DNA of 39,967 nt from Oscillospiraceae bacterium (GTDB lineage Bacteria; Bacillota; Clostridia; Oscillospirales; Acutalibacteraceae): assembly GCA_015066065.1 (NCBI GenBank), contig SVPB01000010.1:1-39967 (forward strand), given 5' to 3'. The notes below the pieces were generated by a model. The model was not told the DNA's origin. It was given only the letters and a program-made list of their open reading frames with translations, and did no database searches. Shown here piece after piece: positions 15,183 to 23,779 of this stretch (positions are counted from its first letter, which is position 1; each line of letters opens with the position of its first letter). The translations under genes were made by a program, and so were the position numbers.

Positions 15183-16787
15183 ATGGCTAAGAAAAAAATA
15201 GAAGAAAAAATCAATTTGGACTCCATTTTGTTCAAATGTAGAGATATACTGCGCCAGGCGCGCAATTCCGGTTCCTTCTTTGAAAAGCGCGATATGATGC
15301 TGACCCTGGTGTTCCTGCGTTTCATTGGCGAGAAGTTTGAAGATGGTATCCAGAAACTGCGTCAGGAACTTATTGCGCAGGGACTGGATCCTGATGATGA
15401 GGAAATTTTTGCGGCATTTTTTGATGACGCCACTTTCACCGACGGTACCTATAATCTTCCGGTTGAGGCTCGTTGGTCTACTATTATCAACACACCCGCC
15501 CCGCAGTTGAATGTTGCGCTGGATACCGCGCTGCACAGCCTGGCAACCAGCAGTAAGCAGCTGAAGGGCTGCTTTGTGGAGGGTACTTTTACCACCCGTA
15601 ATTTGGCTCCAAACGATATCAAGAAGATTGTTGATGAGGTCAATAAGATCAACCACAAGGCATTTGGCGAAGAAAAGGACCTGATCGGCCGCGTATACGA
15701 ATATTTCCTGAAGGAGTTTGCGGTCAATGCAACCAAGGAGGAAGGCGAGTTCTACACACCTCACGATGCAGTTCAGCTGATTGCTGCCATGATCGAACCT
15801 TTTGATGGAACCCTTTATGATCCCTGCTGCGGCTCCGGCGGCATGTTTATCCAGAGTACCGATCTGATCAGAGAGAAGCATGGCGACATTAGTCGCATTA
15901 ACATTTACGGTCAGGAGAAGGAACCTGCTACCTACCGACTGGCAAAGATGAACCTTGCCCTGCGTGGACTCAGCCACCATTTGGGAGAGGAAGCAGACTC
16001 TACTTTCACTCATGATTTGCATAAGGGAATTTACTTTGACTACATTATGGCAAACCCACCCTTCAATCTGAAAGGCTGGTATGATCCCAATCTGAAAAAC
16101 GATGCTCGTTGGGCAGACTACGTTACCCCACCGGAGAGCAATGCGAACTATGCATGGATTCTTCACATGCTTTCTCATTTGCGCGCAAACAAGGGTGTTG
16201 CCGGATTCTTGCTGGCCAATGGCGCATTGGGCGACAGCGATACCGTGGAAATCCGCAAAAAGCTTATTCAGAATGATAAGGTGGAAGCAATTGTCATTCT
16301 ACCTCGTGACCTGTTCATTACTACCGATATCAGCGTTACTCTATGGATTCTAAACCAAAATAAAAAAGGCGGCAACTATCACGGCAGAGCCCTACGTAAC
16401 CGTGAGAATGAAATTCTATTTATGGATCTTCGCATGTGGAGAGAGAATCCGGTTAAGGGTGAAAATTTCAAAAAAGTAAAGCTGATTACCGAACAGATTC
16501 AGAGAGCAGCAGATATCTACCATACATGGCAGACAGAAGGTACCGATGGCATGCACTACGAGGTGCCGGAACTCTACCGCAGCGTCGGCATTGCGGAAAT
16601 CGAAAAGCAGAGCTGGAGCCTTGTTCCCAGCAAGTATATCGAATTCATTGACCATGACTTGGATATTGATTTCACTGCCGAGATGAGTCGCATTCAGGCA
16701 GAAATGCGGAGTGTTCTCGCACAGGAGAAACAGTCGCAAAAGTTGATGGAAGATGCGTTCAGGGGGATTGGATATGGCATTGACTAA
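15183..16787 (+). CDS. hsdM: Type I restriction-modification methyltransferase subunit HsdM
   Basis: 534 residues. The HsdM N-terminal helical domain (~10-140, MLTLVFLRFIGEKFED) is followed by an N6-adenine methyltransferase core: EFYTP (189-193), SAM-binding motif I DPCCGSGG (213-220) and catalytic NPPF (291-294). It methylates adenine in the target as part of an M2S complex and is also needed for restriction. The ATG at 15183 lies ten bases after GGAG; a GTG three codons earlier is too close to that site. Overlaps hsdS by 14 bases, giving translational coupling. The island is clearly more A/T-rich than murC upstream. Confidence 0.97.
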   Translation: MAKKKIEEKINLDSILFKCRDILRQARNSGSFFEKRDMMLTLVFLRFIGEKFEDGIQKLRQELIAQGLDPDDEEIFAAFFDDATFTDGTYNLPVEARWSTIINTPAPQLNVALDTALHSLATSSKQLKGCFVEGTFTTRNLAPNDIKKIVDEVNKINHKAFGEEKDLIGRVYEYFLKEFAVNATKEEGEFYTPHDAVQLIAAMIEPFDGTLYDPCCGSGGMFIQSTDLIREKHGDISRINIYGQEKEPATYRLAKMNLALRGLSHHLGEEADSTFTHDLHKGIYFDYIMANPPFNLKGWYDPNLKNDARWADYVTPPESNANYAWILHMLSHLRANKGVAGFLLANGALGDSDTVEIRKKLIQNDKVEAIVILPRDLFITTDISVTLWILNQNKKGGNYHGRALRNRENEILFMDLRMWRENPVKGENFKKVKLITEQIQRAADIYHTWQTEGTDGMHYEVPELYRSVGIAEIEKQSWSLVPSKYIEFIDHDLDIDFTAEMSRIQAEMRSVLAQEKQSQKLMEDAFRGIGYGID

Positions 16788-17901
16788 ATGCAAGCTTGGA
16801 ACGTTGATAGAACTCTGCGATGTTCGGAATTATGATGGCATCTATACCCGTGATGACATCAGAGGAATTTCTACAGGCAAAGAGTTTATTGACACCAAAG
16901 CAAATATGGACGGGGTCAGTTTGACTTCCTATAAGGTTGTTGGTTCTCAGGAGTTTGCATACGTTGCAGACACTTCGCGTCGCGGTGATAAAATAGCAAT
17001 CGCGTTTAATACTGGAGCGAAACCAGTGCTAATTTCGTCAATTTACACCGTTTTCCGTGTAGCTGATAAGGGCAAGCTCCTTTCAGATTATCTGTTCATG
17101 TTTTTCAATCGACCGGAATTTGATCGCTATGCGCGTTTCAATTCTTGGGGATCGGCAAGAGAAACATTTGACTGGGATACCATGTGTGATATTGATATCG
17201 AACTTCCCGACCTTCCCACGCAGCAGAAATATGTTGATATCTACAATGCCATGGTTGCCAATCAACAGAGCTACGAACACGGGTTGGAAGATTTGAAGCT
17301 GGTTTGTGATGCATATGTTGAGGATTTACGGCGTAGAGCTCCCTGTGAAAGAATAGGGGCATATCTGGTTGAGAGCGATCAAAGGAACACTACCGGCCTT
17401 CCTGTTGAAGCTGTAAGAGGAATCGCCACTAGCAAAGAGCTGATTCCCACAAAAGCTAATATGGATGGAGTGAGCCTTGATAATTATAAGGTGGTAAATC
17501 CTGGACAGATCGCATATGTAGCTGACACTTCCAGACGAGGTGACAAAATATCCCTTGGTTTCAACGATACGCAGGAGCAGTTCTTGGTTTCATCTATATC
17601 CACAGTTTTTGGAACAAAGAAAGAAAAACTCCTTCCGGAATACCTAATGCTGTTTTTCACCAGAGCGGAATTCGATCGTTACGCGCGTTTCAATTCCTGG
17701 GGTTCTGCGAGAGAGACGTTTGATTGGAGCGAAATGTGTGACGTAGAAATACCGATTCCAGATATCAGTACGCAGAAGGCAATCGCGCAAATGTACACTG
17801 TGTACGTTACGCGGACGAAGATTAACGAGCGATTAAAAGCGCAGATTAAAGATATTTGCCCGATCCTGATTCGGGGATCGCTGGAGGATAGCACACAATG
17901 A
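16774..17901 (+). CDS. hsdS: Type I specificity subunit HsdS with duplicated target-recognition halves
   Basis: 375 residues, two target-recognition domains each followed by a helical spacer, as in HsdS. The striking point is that the two halves are near copies. TKANMDGVSL occurs at 41-50 and 226-235, YVADTSRRGDKI at ~63-74 and ~248-259, and RYARFNSWGSARETFDW at 118-134 and 302-318, with equal spacing. Typical HsdS proteins have dissimilar halves that read two different half-sites. Two similar halves predict a roughly palindromic bipartite target. Start ATG inside the hsdM end, with AGGGGG upstream; its TGA overlaps the next ATG. No second hsdS, inverted copy or recombinase is nearby, so phase variation is not indicated. 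Confidence 0.93.
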   Translation: MALTKCKLGTLIELCDVRNYDGIYTRDDIRGISTGKEFIDTKANMDGVSLTSYKVVGSQEFAYVADTSRRGDKIAIAFNTGAKPVLISSIYTVFRVADKGKLLSDYLFMFFNRPEFDRYARFNSWGSARETFDWDTMCDIDIELPDLPTQQKYVDIYNAMVANQQSYEHGLEDLKLVCDAYVEDLRRRAPCERIGAYLVESDQRNTTGLPVEAVRGIATSKELIPTKANMDGVSLDNYKVVNPGQIAYVADTSRRGDKISLGFNDTQEQFLVSSISTVFGTKKEKLLPEYLMLFFTRAEFDRYARFNSWGSARETFDWSEMCDVEIPIPDISTQKAIAQMYTVYVTRTKINERLKAQIKDICPILIRGSLEDSTQ

Positions 17902-19163
17902 ATCGTATTACCGATGTCACTCGGCAGGATATTATCGATATAATTAGGGACGGAATATGGATTTCGTTTGATACCCCAGAATACGATCGTGAAAGCGGAC
18001 AAGTTATTGATGGTTACAGTGTAAGAATGCCAATATATGGCCGATTAAGCGAGATAGATTTTCTATCAAGAATCTATGATTTAGATAATATGCCATCGAC
18101 AGACCATCGCTTCTCAAATGCCAGCGGTGATATCTGGCAGCACACGGTCAATAACGACGACTGGGAGACTTATTGGTATTTTTCTGACAGCAGATTTCAA
18201 CTGTCAAACGGCAATGATGATAAGTACATATTGCGCTTTATGTGTGAAATGCTACATCCTGCTGTTAGAGATGAAAAAAGCCCTTGGCGTAAATACCTAG
18301 ACAAATTCAATGAAATACTTGAGCCGGATGGTTATAGGTTAGTTGCCGTTAAGAAAATATCTGGTCGAGAGGCGTATGAGGCACACGAAATTGACCATGT
18401 TATAATTCCCAGCGCCCACGAACCAGTGTATGCAGGAATGAAGGGTGTTGGCGAAGGATCGTATGCCAGGGTGTTTCGTTACACGGATCCATTCTATCAA
18501 AAGGATTTTGTTGTAAAAAGAGCGAAAACCGATCTAAACGAGAAGGAGCTTCAGCGGTTCAAGCGGGAATTTGAAGAAATGAAATCCCTTCATTCCCCGT
18601 ATATTGTCGAAGTGTATTCGTATAACGAAGAAAAACATGAATACACCATGGAGCTGATGGATTTAAGTCTCGAAAAATATATCAGCATGAACAATCAGTC
18701 CATGACACTGCAGGAGCGCAAAAATATTATTATGCAGTTGCTCCGCGCATTTGGATACCTTCACTCAAAGGGGATTTTTCACAGGGATATTAGTCCTAAA
18801 AATGTGCTGCTAAAACAATATGATGACACGTTGGTTGTAAAGTTATCGGATTTTGGATTGGTTAAAATCGTGGAAAGCGATCTAACTTCCGAAAACACCG
18901 AATTTAAGGGGTCGTTAAATGATCCTGCGTTGAAAACAGAGGGATTTGCCAATTACGGATTTTTGCACGAAGTGTATGCGATGACGTTACTATTTGCATA
19001 CGTTATGACAGGAAAATCCAACTGGGCCAAAATAGATAATCCAACAATAAAAGCCTTTATGAATAAAGGCACCAATCCTGATAAAACAAAAAGATTCCAA
19101 ACACTTGATGAACTTGCTAACGCTGTAAAAGCGTGTTTTGCAGAACTTGAACATCAAAAGTAG
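17898..19163 (+). CDS. Ser/Thr protein kinase with AbiJ-type N-terminal domain, inside the RM operon
   Basis: 421 residues. Residues ~1-125 (YGRLSEIDFLSRIYDL, ASGDIWQHTVNNDDWE, LRFMCEMLHPAVR) look like the AbiJ N-terminal domain type 3 that I recall from abortive-infection proteins; this is memory, not a search. Residues ~178-420 are a complete Hanks-type kinase: Gly-rich loop GVGEGSYARV (183-192), Lys207, a helix-C Glu near 225, HRDISPKN (295-302) and DFG (318-320). All catalytic residues are present. There is no membrane segment or sensor domain, so it is cytosolic. The ATG overlaps the hsdS TGA (ATGA), with GGAGG upstream, and hsdR follows after 20 bases, so it is made as part of the RM operon. 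Probably it phosphorylates host or RM proteins upon infection; this is inference. Confidence 0.88.
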   Translation: MNRITDVTRQDIIDIIRDGIWISFDTPEYDRESGQVIDGYSVRMPIYGRLSEIDFLSRIYDLDNMPSTDHRFSNASGDIWQHTVNNDDWETYWYFSDSRFQLSNGNDDKYILRFMCEMLHPAVRDEKSPWRKYLDKFNEILEPDGYRLVAVKKISGREAYEAHEIDHVIIPSAHEPVYAGMKGVGEGSYARVFRYTDPFYQKDFVVKRAKTDLNEKELQRFKREFEEMKSLHSPYIVEVYSYNEEKHEYTMELMDLSLEKYISMNNQSMTLQERKNIIMQLLRAFGYLHSKGIFHRDISPKNVLLKQYDDTLVVKLSDFGLVKIVESDLTSENTEFKGSLNDPALKTEGFANYGFLHEVYAMTLLFAYVMTGKSNWAKIDNPTIKAFMNKGTNPDKTKRFQTLDELANAVKACFAELEHQK

Positions 19164-19183
19164 TTTGGGAATGGGAGGCAACT

Positions 19184-22100
19184 ATGGCTAAATTACAGAA
19201 TTATAACGGCCACTATTGCGAATCTGAATATGAATACGCATTCCTTTCGTTCTTGGAGGACGAAGGGTGGCACTATCTTGCCGGAAATAGCATTCCGCGC
19301 AACTCCAAGAGAGACGTCCTCTACATGGACGACATGGAGCTGTTTCTGAGCAAGACCAATCCGGATCTGACGGCAGAAGAAGTGCGTCAGATTATGGATA
19401 ACGTGCGCCTTGTAGGTGCGGAATCAGATTTTGCAACACTCCACAAAGTCTATGGCTGGATGGTAGATGGCGTTCAATTCACCCCGCAAGCAGGCCTCCC
19501 AAGAATGGTGAATCTGATCGACTTTGAGAATCCGGAGAATAACCTTTTCCGCGCAGTCAATCAATTTACTGTAGAATACACCAATAACGGACAAAAGGAG
19601 AACCGTCGTCCAGATATAATTCTGTTCGTCAACGGTATGCCTCTGTGTGTTATTGAGCTGAAAAATCCGGCAGATGCCAATGCAACGATTTTTGATGCAT
19701 GGGAGCAGATCAATATCCGCTATTGGCGCGATATTCCCCACCTGCTGCATTACTGCCCGCTGGCGTGTATTTCAGATGGAGTAAAAACCAGATTGGGCAC
19801 TGTTCGCACGCCTTATGAGCATTTCTACGCATGGCGTCGCATCAATGATGGTGATAAGGTTTCCACGTTGCCTTTTGATGAGCTGGAGACAATGATAAAG
19901 GGCGTATATAGCCCCCTAAGATTCTTAGAAATCTTCCGCGACTATATTTACTTCCAGGATAGCGAATACGACAGCGACGAACGTGAGATCGTGTGTCGTT
20001 ATCCGCAGTTTTTTGCTGCCCGCCTTTTGAAGCAAAGTATTATAAAATCCGTTATTGAAAAGAGTGGCAAGGGTGGTACATATTTCGGCGCAACCGGCTG
20101 TGGCAAGACATATACCATGGCTTTCCTTGCACGTCAGTTGGCGCTGCGCTGCACCCATGTGCCGGAGATTGGCTCGCCAACAATCGTTATGATCGTTGAC
20201 CGCGACGAGCTGCAGAAGCAGGGCGCAAAACTGTTCACTAAGAGCAAAGAGTTTCTGAATTTGGGCGAAGTCACGGTCGTCCCCAGCCGCAGAGCGCTAA
20301 GAGAAGAACTTGGCACACGTGAAAGTGGCGGATTTTACATTTGTACCATCCAGAAATTCTGCGATAGAGAAGATGACAAGATCGGCCTGATCAATAGCCG
20401 TTCCAATATCATTTGCTTCTCTGACGAAGCCCACAGAACCCAACTGGAGCATGCGAAAAGGATTCAATTCAGCAAAGATACTGACGAAAATATGCGTGCT
20501 ATGTTGTCCAAGCCTTATGCAAAGGTGCTGAAGGAGGCATTTCCGCAGGCGACTTTCGTTGGCTTCAGTGGTACCCCGATTGCGGAAACCTATCAGACAT
20601 TTGGTGAAGAAATTGACCGCTATACAATGGATCAGGCAGTCGCAGACGGCCTGACTGTGCCGATTAAGTATCATCCCCGTATTGCAAAAGTTCTGTTGGA
20701 TCAGGAAAAGGTACAACAGATCGAGGCTTATTATAAAAAGTGCGCAGAGGATGGTGCTACCGCTGACGATATTGAAGCCAGCAAGAAGGCTATGAGCTCT
20801 ATGGAGATTATTCTTGGTGAGCCTTCTCGTTTGGAACGCCTTGCAGTGGATATCCACGATCATTATGTTTCTTCGTGCGAGAAGGATCCGGACAGGATTC
20901 AAAAAGCGATGGTCGTGTGTTCCAGCAGAACAATCGCTTATGCGCTTCTAAGAATATTCCAAGAAAAGTATCCGGAGTGGTTTGTAGATAAAAAAGCGCC
21001 GGACGGAGTGGCTGTGTCCGAAGAAGAACTGCGCGAGCTGAAGCTAACGCCCTTTATGGCAATGGTAGCCAGTGTCGGCAGCAACGATCAGCCGGATATG
21101 TATAACTACCTTGGCGGTGTAAAGAACAGCAAGCGCTCTGAAGAATTGGATGCAGCGTTCAAGCAGAATAAGTCCAATTTCCATATTGCCGTTGTCGTTG
21201 ATATGTGGATCACAGGTTTCGACGTTCCTTCGCTGACCTACATGTATAACGATAAACCCCTGAAAAAGCATTTGCTGATTCAGACGATCAGCCGCGTCAA
21301 CAGAAAATATCCTGGCAAGGATTATGGCTTCATTATTGACTACATCGGCATTCGCGATAACATGCGTGAAGCCATGAAGATTTACGGCGGAGATAATTCT
21401 GTTGCGCCTACTGCCGATGATGTAGAGCAGGCAACCGGTGTGTTCCGCGAGGAACTTGTGATCCTGAAAGATTTGTTCTCTGGATATGATCTGGCACCGT
21501 TCCTTGACCCGAACGGAGATCCTGCTCTGCGTTATAGATTATTGGCCAAAGCTGCCGAGTATGTTTTCATTTCCACGCAGGAGCTGCAGACAGAAAGTAA
21601 AGGCGGAAAAAGCGTCAAAAAGGTTTCTTTCAAAACATACTTCTTGAAAACAGTCAAACGGATGCGTGCAGCATATGATATTTGCCAGCCGTCCGGTGAG
21701 CTGGGAGAGGAAGAATCCGCGCTGGCGCAATGCTTTATGGCGATCGCCGGCTTTGTCCGCAAGATGAGCGGCACCAGCGAAGTGGATGCGGATACCATGA
21801 ACCGCCATGTTGCAAAGATGGTAGAAGAAGCACTGCGCTACAATGAGGTTGAAAGTGTTCTTGAGAATGGCGAGCAGGAGGATATCTTCAGCGCCGAATA
21901 CTTCGAAAAGCTGTCGGATGTTAAAATGCCCGCATCCAAACTGGAACTGCTAGTAAAAATGCTCCGCAAGCAAATATCGGAGTACAGTAAAACAAATCAA
22001 ATGGCTGCAAAGAAGTTCCAAGAAATGCTGGAAGACACTATAAGGCAGTATCATGAGCGCAGGAAGCATCTCACTGCCGAAGAAGCAGGTGAAGCTCAGG

Positions 22101-22513
22101 AGCATACGTCTGAGGAAATCATTAAAAACGCCACCGAGCAGGCATTGCAGATATTGAGAGATATGAATGCCGATCGCGAAAGCTTCCGTAAAATAGGTCT
22201 CACCTTCGAAGAAAAGGCGTTTTACGATATTTTGATGGCGCTGCGTGATGAGTATAACTTTGAATACGGCGAGGACAAGGTTGTTGACGGCATCACAGTC
22301 AACGATAAATGCAAGGCCCTGGCAAAGAAGGTTAAGGAAATTATTGATACCAAATCTTCCTTTGCCGACTGGCTCAATAACCAGATTGTCCGCGATCAGT
22401 TGAAGTTTGACATCAAGGTTTGTTTGATTAAGAACGGATATCCCCCGCAGTATAGCCCCGAAGTGTTCCGCAAAGTGATGGAGCAGGTCGAAAACTTCGA
22501 AGAAAACAATTAA
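19184..22513 (+). CDS. hsdR: Type I restriction endonuclease/translocase subunit HsdR
   Basis: 1109 residues. The N-terminal nuclease domain has the PD-(D/E)xK core D144...E158-L-K160 in RRPDIILFVNG...CVIELKNP. Superfamily 2 helicase motifs follow: Walker A GATGCGKT (302-309), DEAH (414-417) and FSGTP (461-465), then the second RecA-like domain and a helical C-terminal region (~720-1109) for binding M2S. It translocates DNA with ATP and cuts unmodified DNA away from the target. GGGAGG lies seven bases before the ATG. No truncation or loss of catalytic residues is visible, so the restriction system looks intact. Confidence 0.96.
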   Translation: MAKLQNYNGHYCESEYEYAFLSFLEDEGWHYLAGNSIPRNSKRDVLYMDDMELFLSKTNPDLTAEEVRQIMDNVRLVGAESDFATLHKVYGWMVDGVQFTPQAGLPRMVNLIDFENPENNLFRAVNQFTVEYTNNGQKENRRPDIILFVNGMPLCVIELKNPADANATIFDAWEQINIRYWRDIPHLLHYCPLACISDGVKTRLGTVRTPYEHFYAWRRINDGDKVSTLPFDELETMIKGVYSPLRFLEIFRDYIYFQDSEYDSDEREIVCRYPQFFAARLLKQSIIKSVIEKSGKGGTYFGATGCGKTYTMAFLARQLALRCTHVPEIGSPTIVMIVDRDELQKQGAKLFTKSKEFLNLGEVTVVPSRRALREELGTRESGGFYICTIQKFCDREDDKIGLINSRSNIICFSDEAHRTQLEHAKRIQFSKDTDENMRAMLSKPYAKVLKEAFPQATFVGFSGTPIAETYQTFGEEIDRYTMDQAVADGLTVPIKYHPRIAKVLLDQEKVQQIEAYYKKCAEDGATADDIEASKKAMSSMEIILGEPSRLERLAVDIHDHYVSSCEKDPDRIQKAMVVCSSRTIAYALLRIFQEKYPEWFVDKKAPDGVAVSEEELRELKLTPFMAMVASVGSNDQPDMYNYLGGVKNSKRSEELDAAFKQNKSNFHIAVVVDMWITGFDVPSLTYMYNDKPLKKHLLIQTISRVNRKYPGKDYGFIIDYIGIRDNMREAMKIYGGDNSVAPTADDVEQATGVFREELVILKDLFSGYDLAPFLDPNGDPALRYRLLAKAAEYVFISTQELQTESKGGKSVKKVSFKTYFLKTVKRMRAAYDICQPSGELGEEESALAQCFMAIAGFVRKMSGTSEVDADTMNRHVAKMVEEALRYNEVESVLENGEQEDIFSAEYFEKLSDVKMPASKLELLVKMLRKQISEYSKTNQMAAKKFQEMLEDTIRQYHERRKHLTAEEAGEAQEHTSEEIIKNATEQALQILRDMNADRESFRKIGLTFEEKAFYDILMALRDEYNFEYGEDKVVDGITVNDKCKALAKKVKEIIDTKSSFADWLNNQIVRDQLKFDIKVCLIKNGYPPQYSPEVFRKVMEQVENFEENN

Positions 22514-22610
22514 CAAAGAGGGTGCAACATGGGATATATTTATATTTTCACAAATCCGTCGTTTCCGCAGTATGTGAAAATCGGATATGCAACAGACGTG
22601 AAGCAGCGGC

Positions 22611-22742
22611 TGGATCGTCATCGTGATCGTCGTTATCCTGCTGATATCCTTCATCGCAGACGGTGCAAGTTGGGAGGCAATAGACACGCTGCTGGGATTG
22701 GGGCTTCTGGCGTTTCTGTTCTTCCGCTGGATATCCACATAG
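22611..22742 (+). pseudogene. Remnant C-terminus of a small membrane protein
   Basis: In a different frame from the GIY-YIG start, 43 codons ending at TAG read WIVIVIVVILLISFIADG followed by a second hydrophobic run, GLGLLAFLFFRW. This is a credible two-helix tail with no start of its own. It joins the GIY-YIG fragment at about 22605-22611, indicating a deletion or recombination junction. Confidence 0.5.
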
Positions 22743-22810
22743 GGCGGCAGGCACACTACTTTTACTTACTCTTACCTCAATTCTGCTCCGTTTGGTTACT
22801 CTTTCGCAGA

Positions 22811-22852
22811 AAAGGAACACCTTTTGTCTTGGACAAAAGGTGTTCCTTTTTT
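22811..22852 (+). terminator. Strong Rho-independent terminator after the RM operon
   Basis: 18-bp stem (AAAGGAACACC...GGTGTTCCTTT) with a 3-base TTG loop, followed by TTT. It terminates the hsd operon and the GIY-YIG remnant. Confidence 0.9.
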
Positions 22853-22855
22853 AAC

Positions 22856-23035
22856 TAAATCCGTCCTATCGGACGGGATAAATCCCACTTTCGTGGGATG
22901 AAATCACTTCGTGTTGAAAGCCGACTTCGTCGGAGATTGGACGGATTTAATTTCATCTGCGAAGTAAATTCCATCCGCGTTTACTCGGATTTCATCGCGC
23001 TTGCGCGATTTCATTGAAATATCCGATGATTTGTG
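22856..23035. repeat. Cluster of nested palindromes, no gene
   Basis: An outer 11-bp stem (TAAATCCGTCC at 22856-22866 with GGACGGATTTA at 22939-22949) encloses short hairpins with TTC/TTTC loops: ATCCCAC-GTGGGAT, CCGAC-GTCGG, and a weaker one at about 22901-22918. The first arm can alternatively pair locally (CCGTCC-tatc-GGACGG, 22861-22876). A second unit around 22990-23033 has a CGCGC-tt-GCGCG core inside a TCGGATTTC / GAAATATCCGA stem. No coding frame is supported. It may be a MITE- or REP-like element or a structured RNA. Confidence 0.6.
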
Positions 23036-23080
23036 ATAGAATCAGTTTAATAGAATTAAATTTGACGGTCATTTTTCACT

Positions 23081-23119
23081 CTACCATAGGTTTAATTCTC
23101 CTCACTAAACCAATGGTAG
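23081..23119 (+). promoter_or_regulatory. 14-bp inverted repeat upstream of the Xre membrane protein, likely operator
   Basis: CTACCATAGGTTTA (23081-23094) and TAAACCAATGGTAG (23106-23119) match inverted at 13 of 14 positions, separated by 11 bases. A TTGACG (23062-23067) lies upstream, but the -10 at standard spacing (CATAGG) is poor and falls inside the left arm. The arrangement fits an autoregulatory operator for the HTH gene starting at 23171. Confidence 0.5.
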
Positions 23120-23170
23120 GTGTATCTCATGCGAAATGGCTGTTACACTGTATACGAAAGGAGGCAGCCC

Positions 23171-23779
23171 ATGAATCAAATAATAATCGGAAGATTTATT
23201 GCCGAGTGCAGAAAAAAGGTAAACTTAACACAAATGCAGTTGGCAGAAAAACTGGGTATCACCGATAAAGCAATATCCAAATGGGAACGGGGCGTGGCAA
23301 TGCCCGATACTTCGATAATGCTCGAACTCTGTGATATTCTTTGCATCAGTGTAAATGAATTATTAAGTGGGGAGAAAATCAACATGGAAAATAACAATCA
23401 GAAAAACGAACAGCTTTTGCTTGATATGGCAAAAGAATTAGAGAAGAAAAACAAAACGATTTGGAATGCCATGTGGACGATCATGACGGTGAGCATCATT
23501 GGGTTGATGGGAGGTCTCGCAATCATCGCATTTTTTATGCCCGAAGGCCCTTGGATGCTCGTTGCAATACTGACGCTCTGCGTGATCTTCCTGATGCCGT
23601 GCTTCTATGCGTTAAAGCTTGAGATCAGCGTGGGTGCTTACAAGTGCAAAAATTGTGGTCATGAGATTGTGCCCACCTACACGCAGGCACTTAATGCGAT
23701 GCACAGAGGAACAACTCGATACTTAAAGTGTCCCAAGTGCAACAAACGCACTTGGTGCAAAAAAGTATTAAAGAAGTAA
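23171..23779 (+). CDS. Xre-family HTH protein with two TM helices and a zinc ribbon
   Basis: 202 residues. A typical Cro/C1 HTH with LTQMQLAEKLGITDKAISKWERG fills ~7-60. A short coiled/linker region leads to two hydrophobic helices (~102-121 and ~126-147). The C-terminal cytosolic part has Cys159/162 (CKNC) and Cys187/190 (CPKC), a probable zinc ribbon. This membrane-tethered regulator architecture is frequent in Clostridia and Bacilli, and its target is usually unknown. GGAGG precedes the ATG at 23171. It stands alone in the distal part of the island between a palindrome cluster and the AraC gene. Confidence 0.87.
   Translation: MNQIIIGRFIAECRKKVNLTQMQLAEKLGITDKAISKWERGVAMPDTSIMLELCDILCISVNELLSGEKINMENNNQKNEQLLLDMAKELEKKNKTIWNAMWTIMTVSIIGLMGGLAIIAFFMPEGPWMLVAILTLCVIFLMPCFYALKLEISVGAYKCKNCGHEIVPTYTQALNAMHRGTTRYLKCPKCNKRTWCKKVLKK

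Larger units (their letters stand above)
22529..22858 (+). pseudogene. Truncated GIY-YIG (T5orf172-type) nuclease gene
   Basis: Starts with MGYIYIFTNPSFPQYVKIGYATDVKQRL, the N-terminal GIY-YIG motif of the T5orf172-like family, with a GAGGG site upstream and 15 bases after hsdR. After about 28 residues the homology stops and the frame runs on into unrelated sequence and a terminator, giving a low-quality Arg/Cys-rich tail. The normal domain is about three times longer, so only the first strands remain. It is best read as a decayed nuclease gene, once the last gene of the RM operon. Confidence 0.75.

Noticed and set aside
14919-16178. ~420-codon antisense frame opposite the Xre and hsdM genes
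   Set aside because: The hsdM protein shows all methyltransferase motifs on the plus strand; the antisense frame has none and no start signals.
16774-17901. Phase-variable hsdS shufflon
   Set aside because: The two similar halves are direct copies in one gene, with no inverted second hsdS and no recombinase gene nearby.
22856-23035. CRISPR array
   Set aside because: The palindromes are not identical, not evenly spaced and have no spacers of constant length; no cas genes are present.
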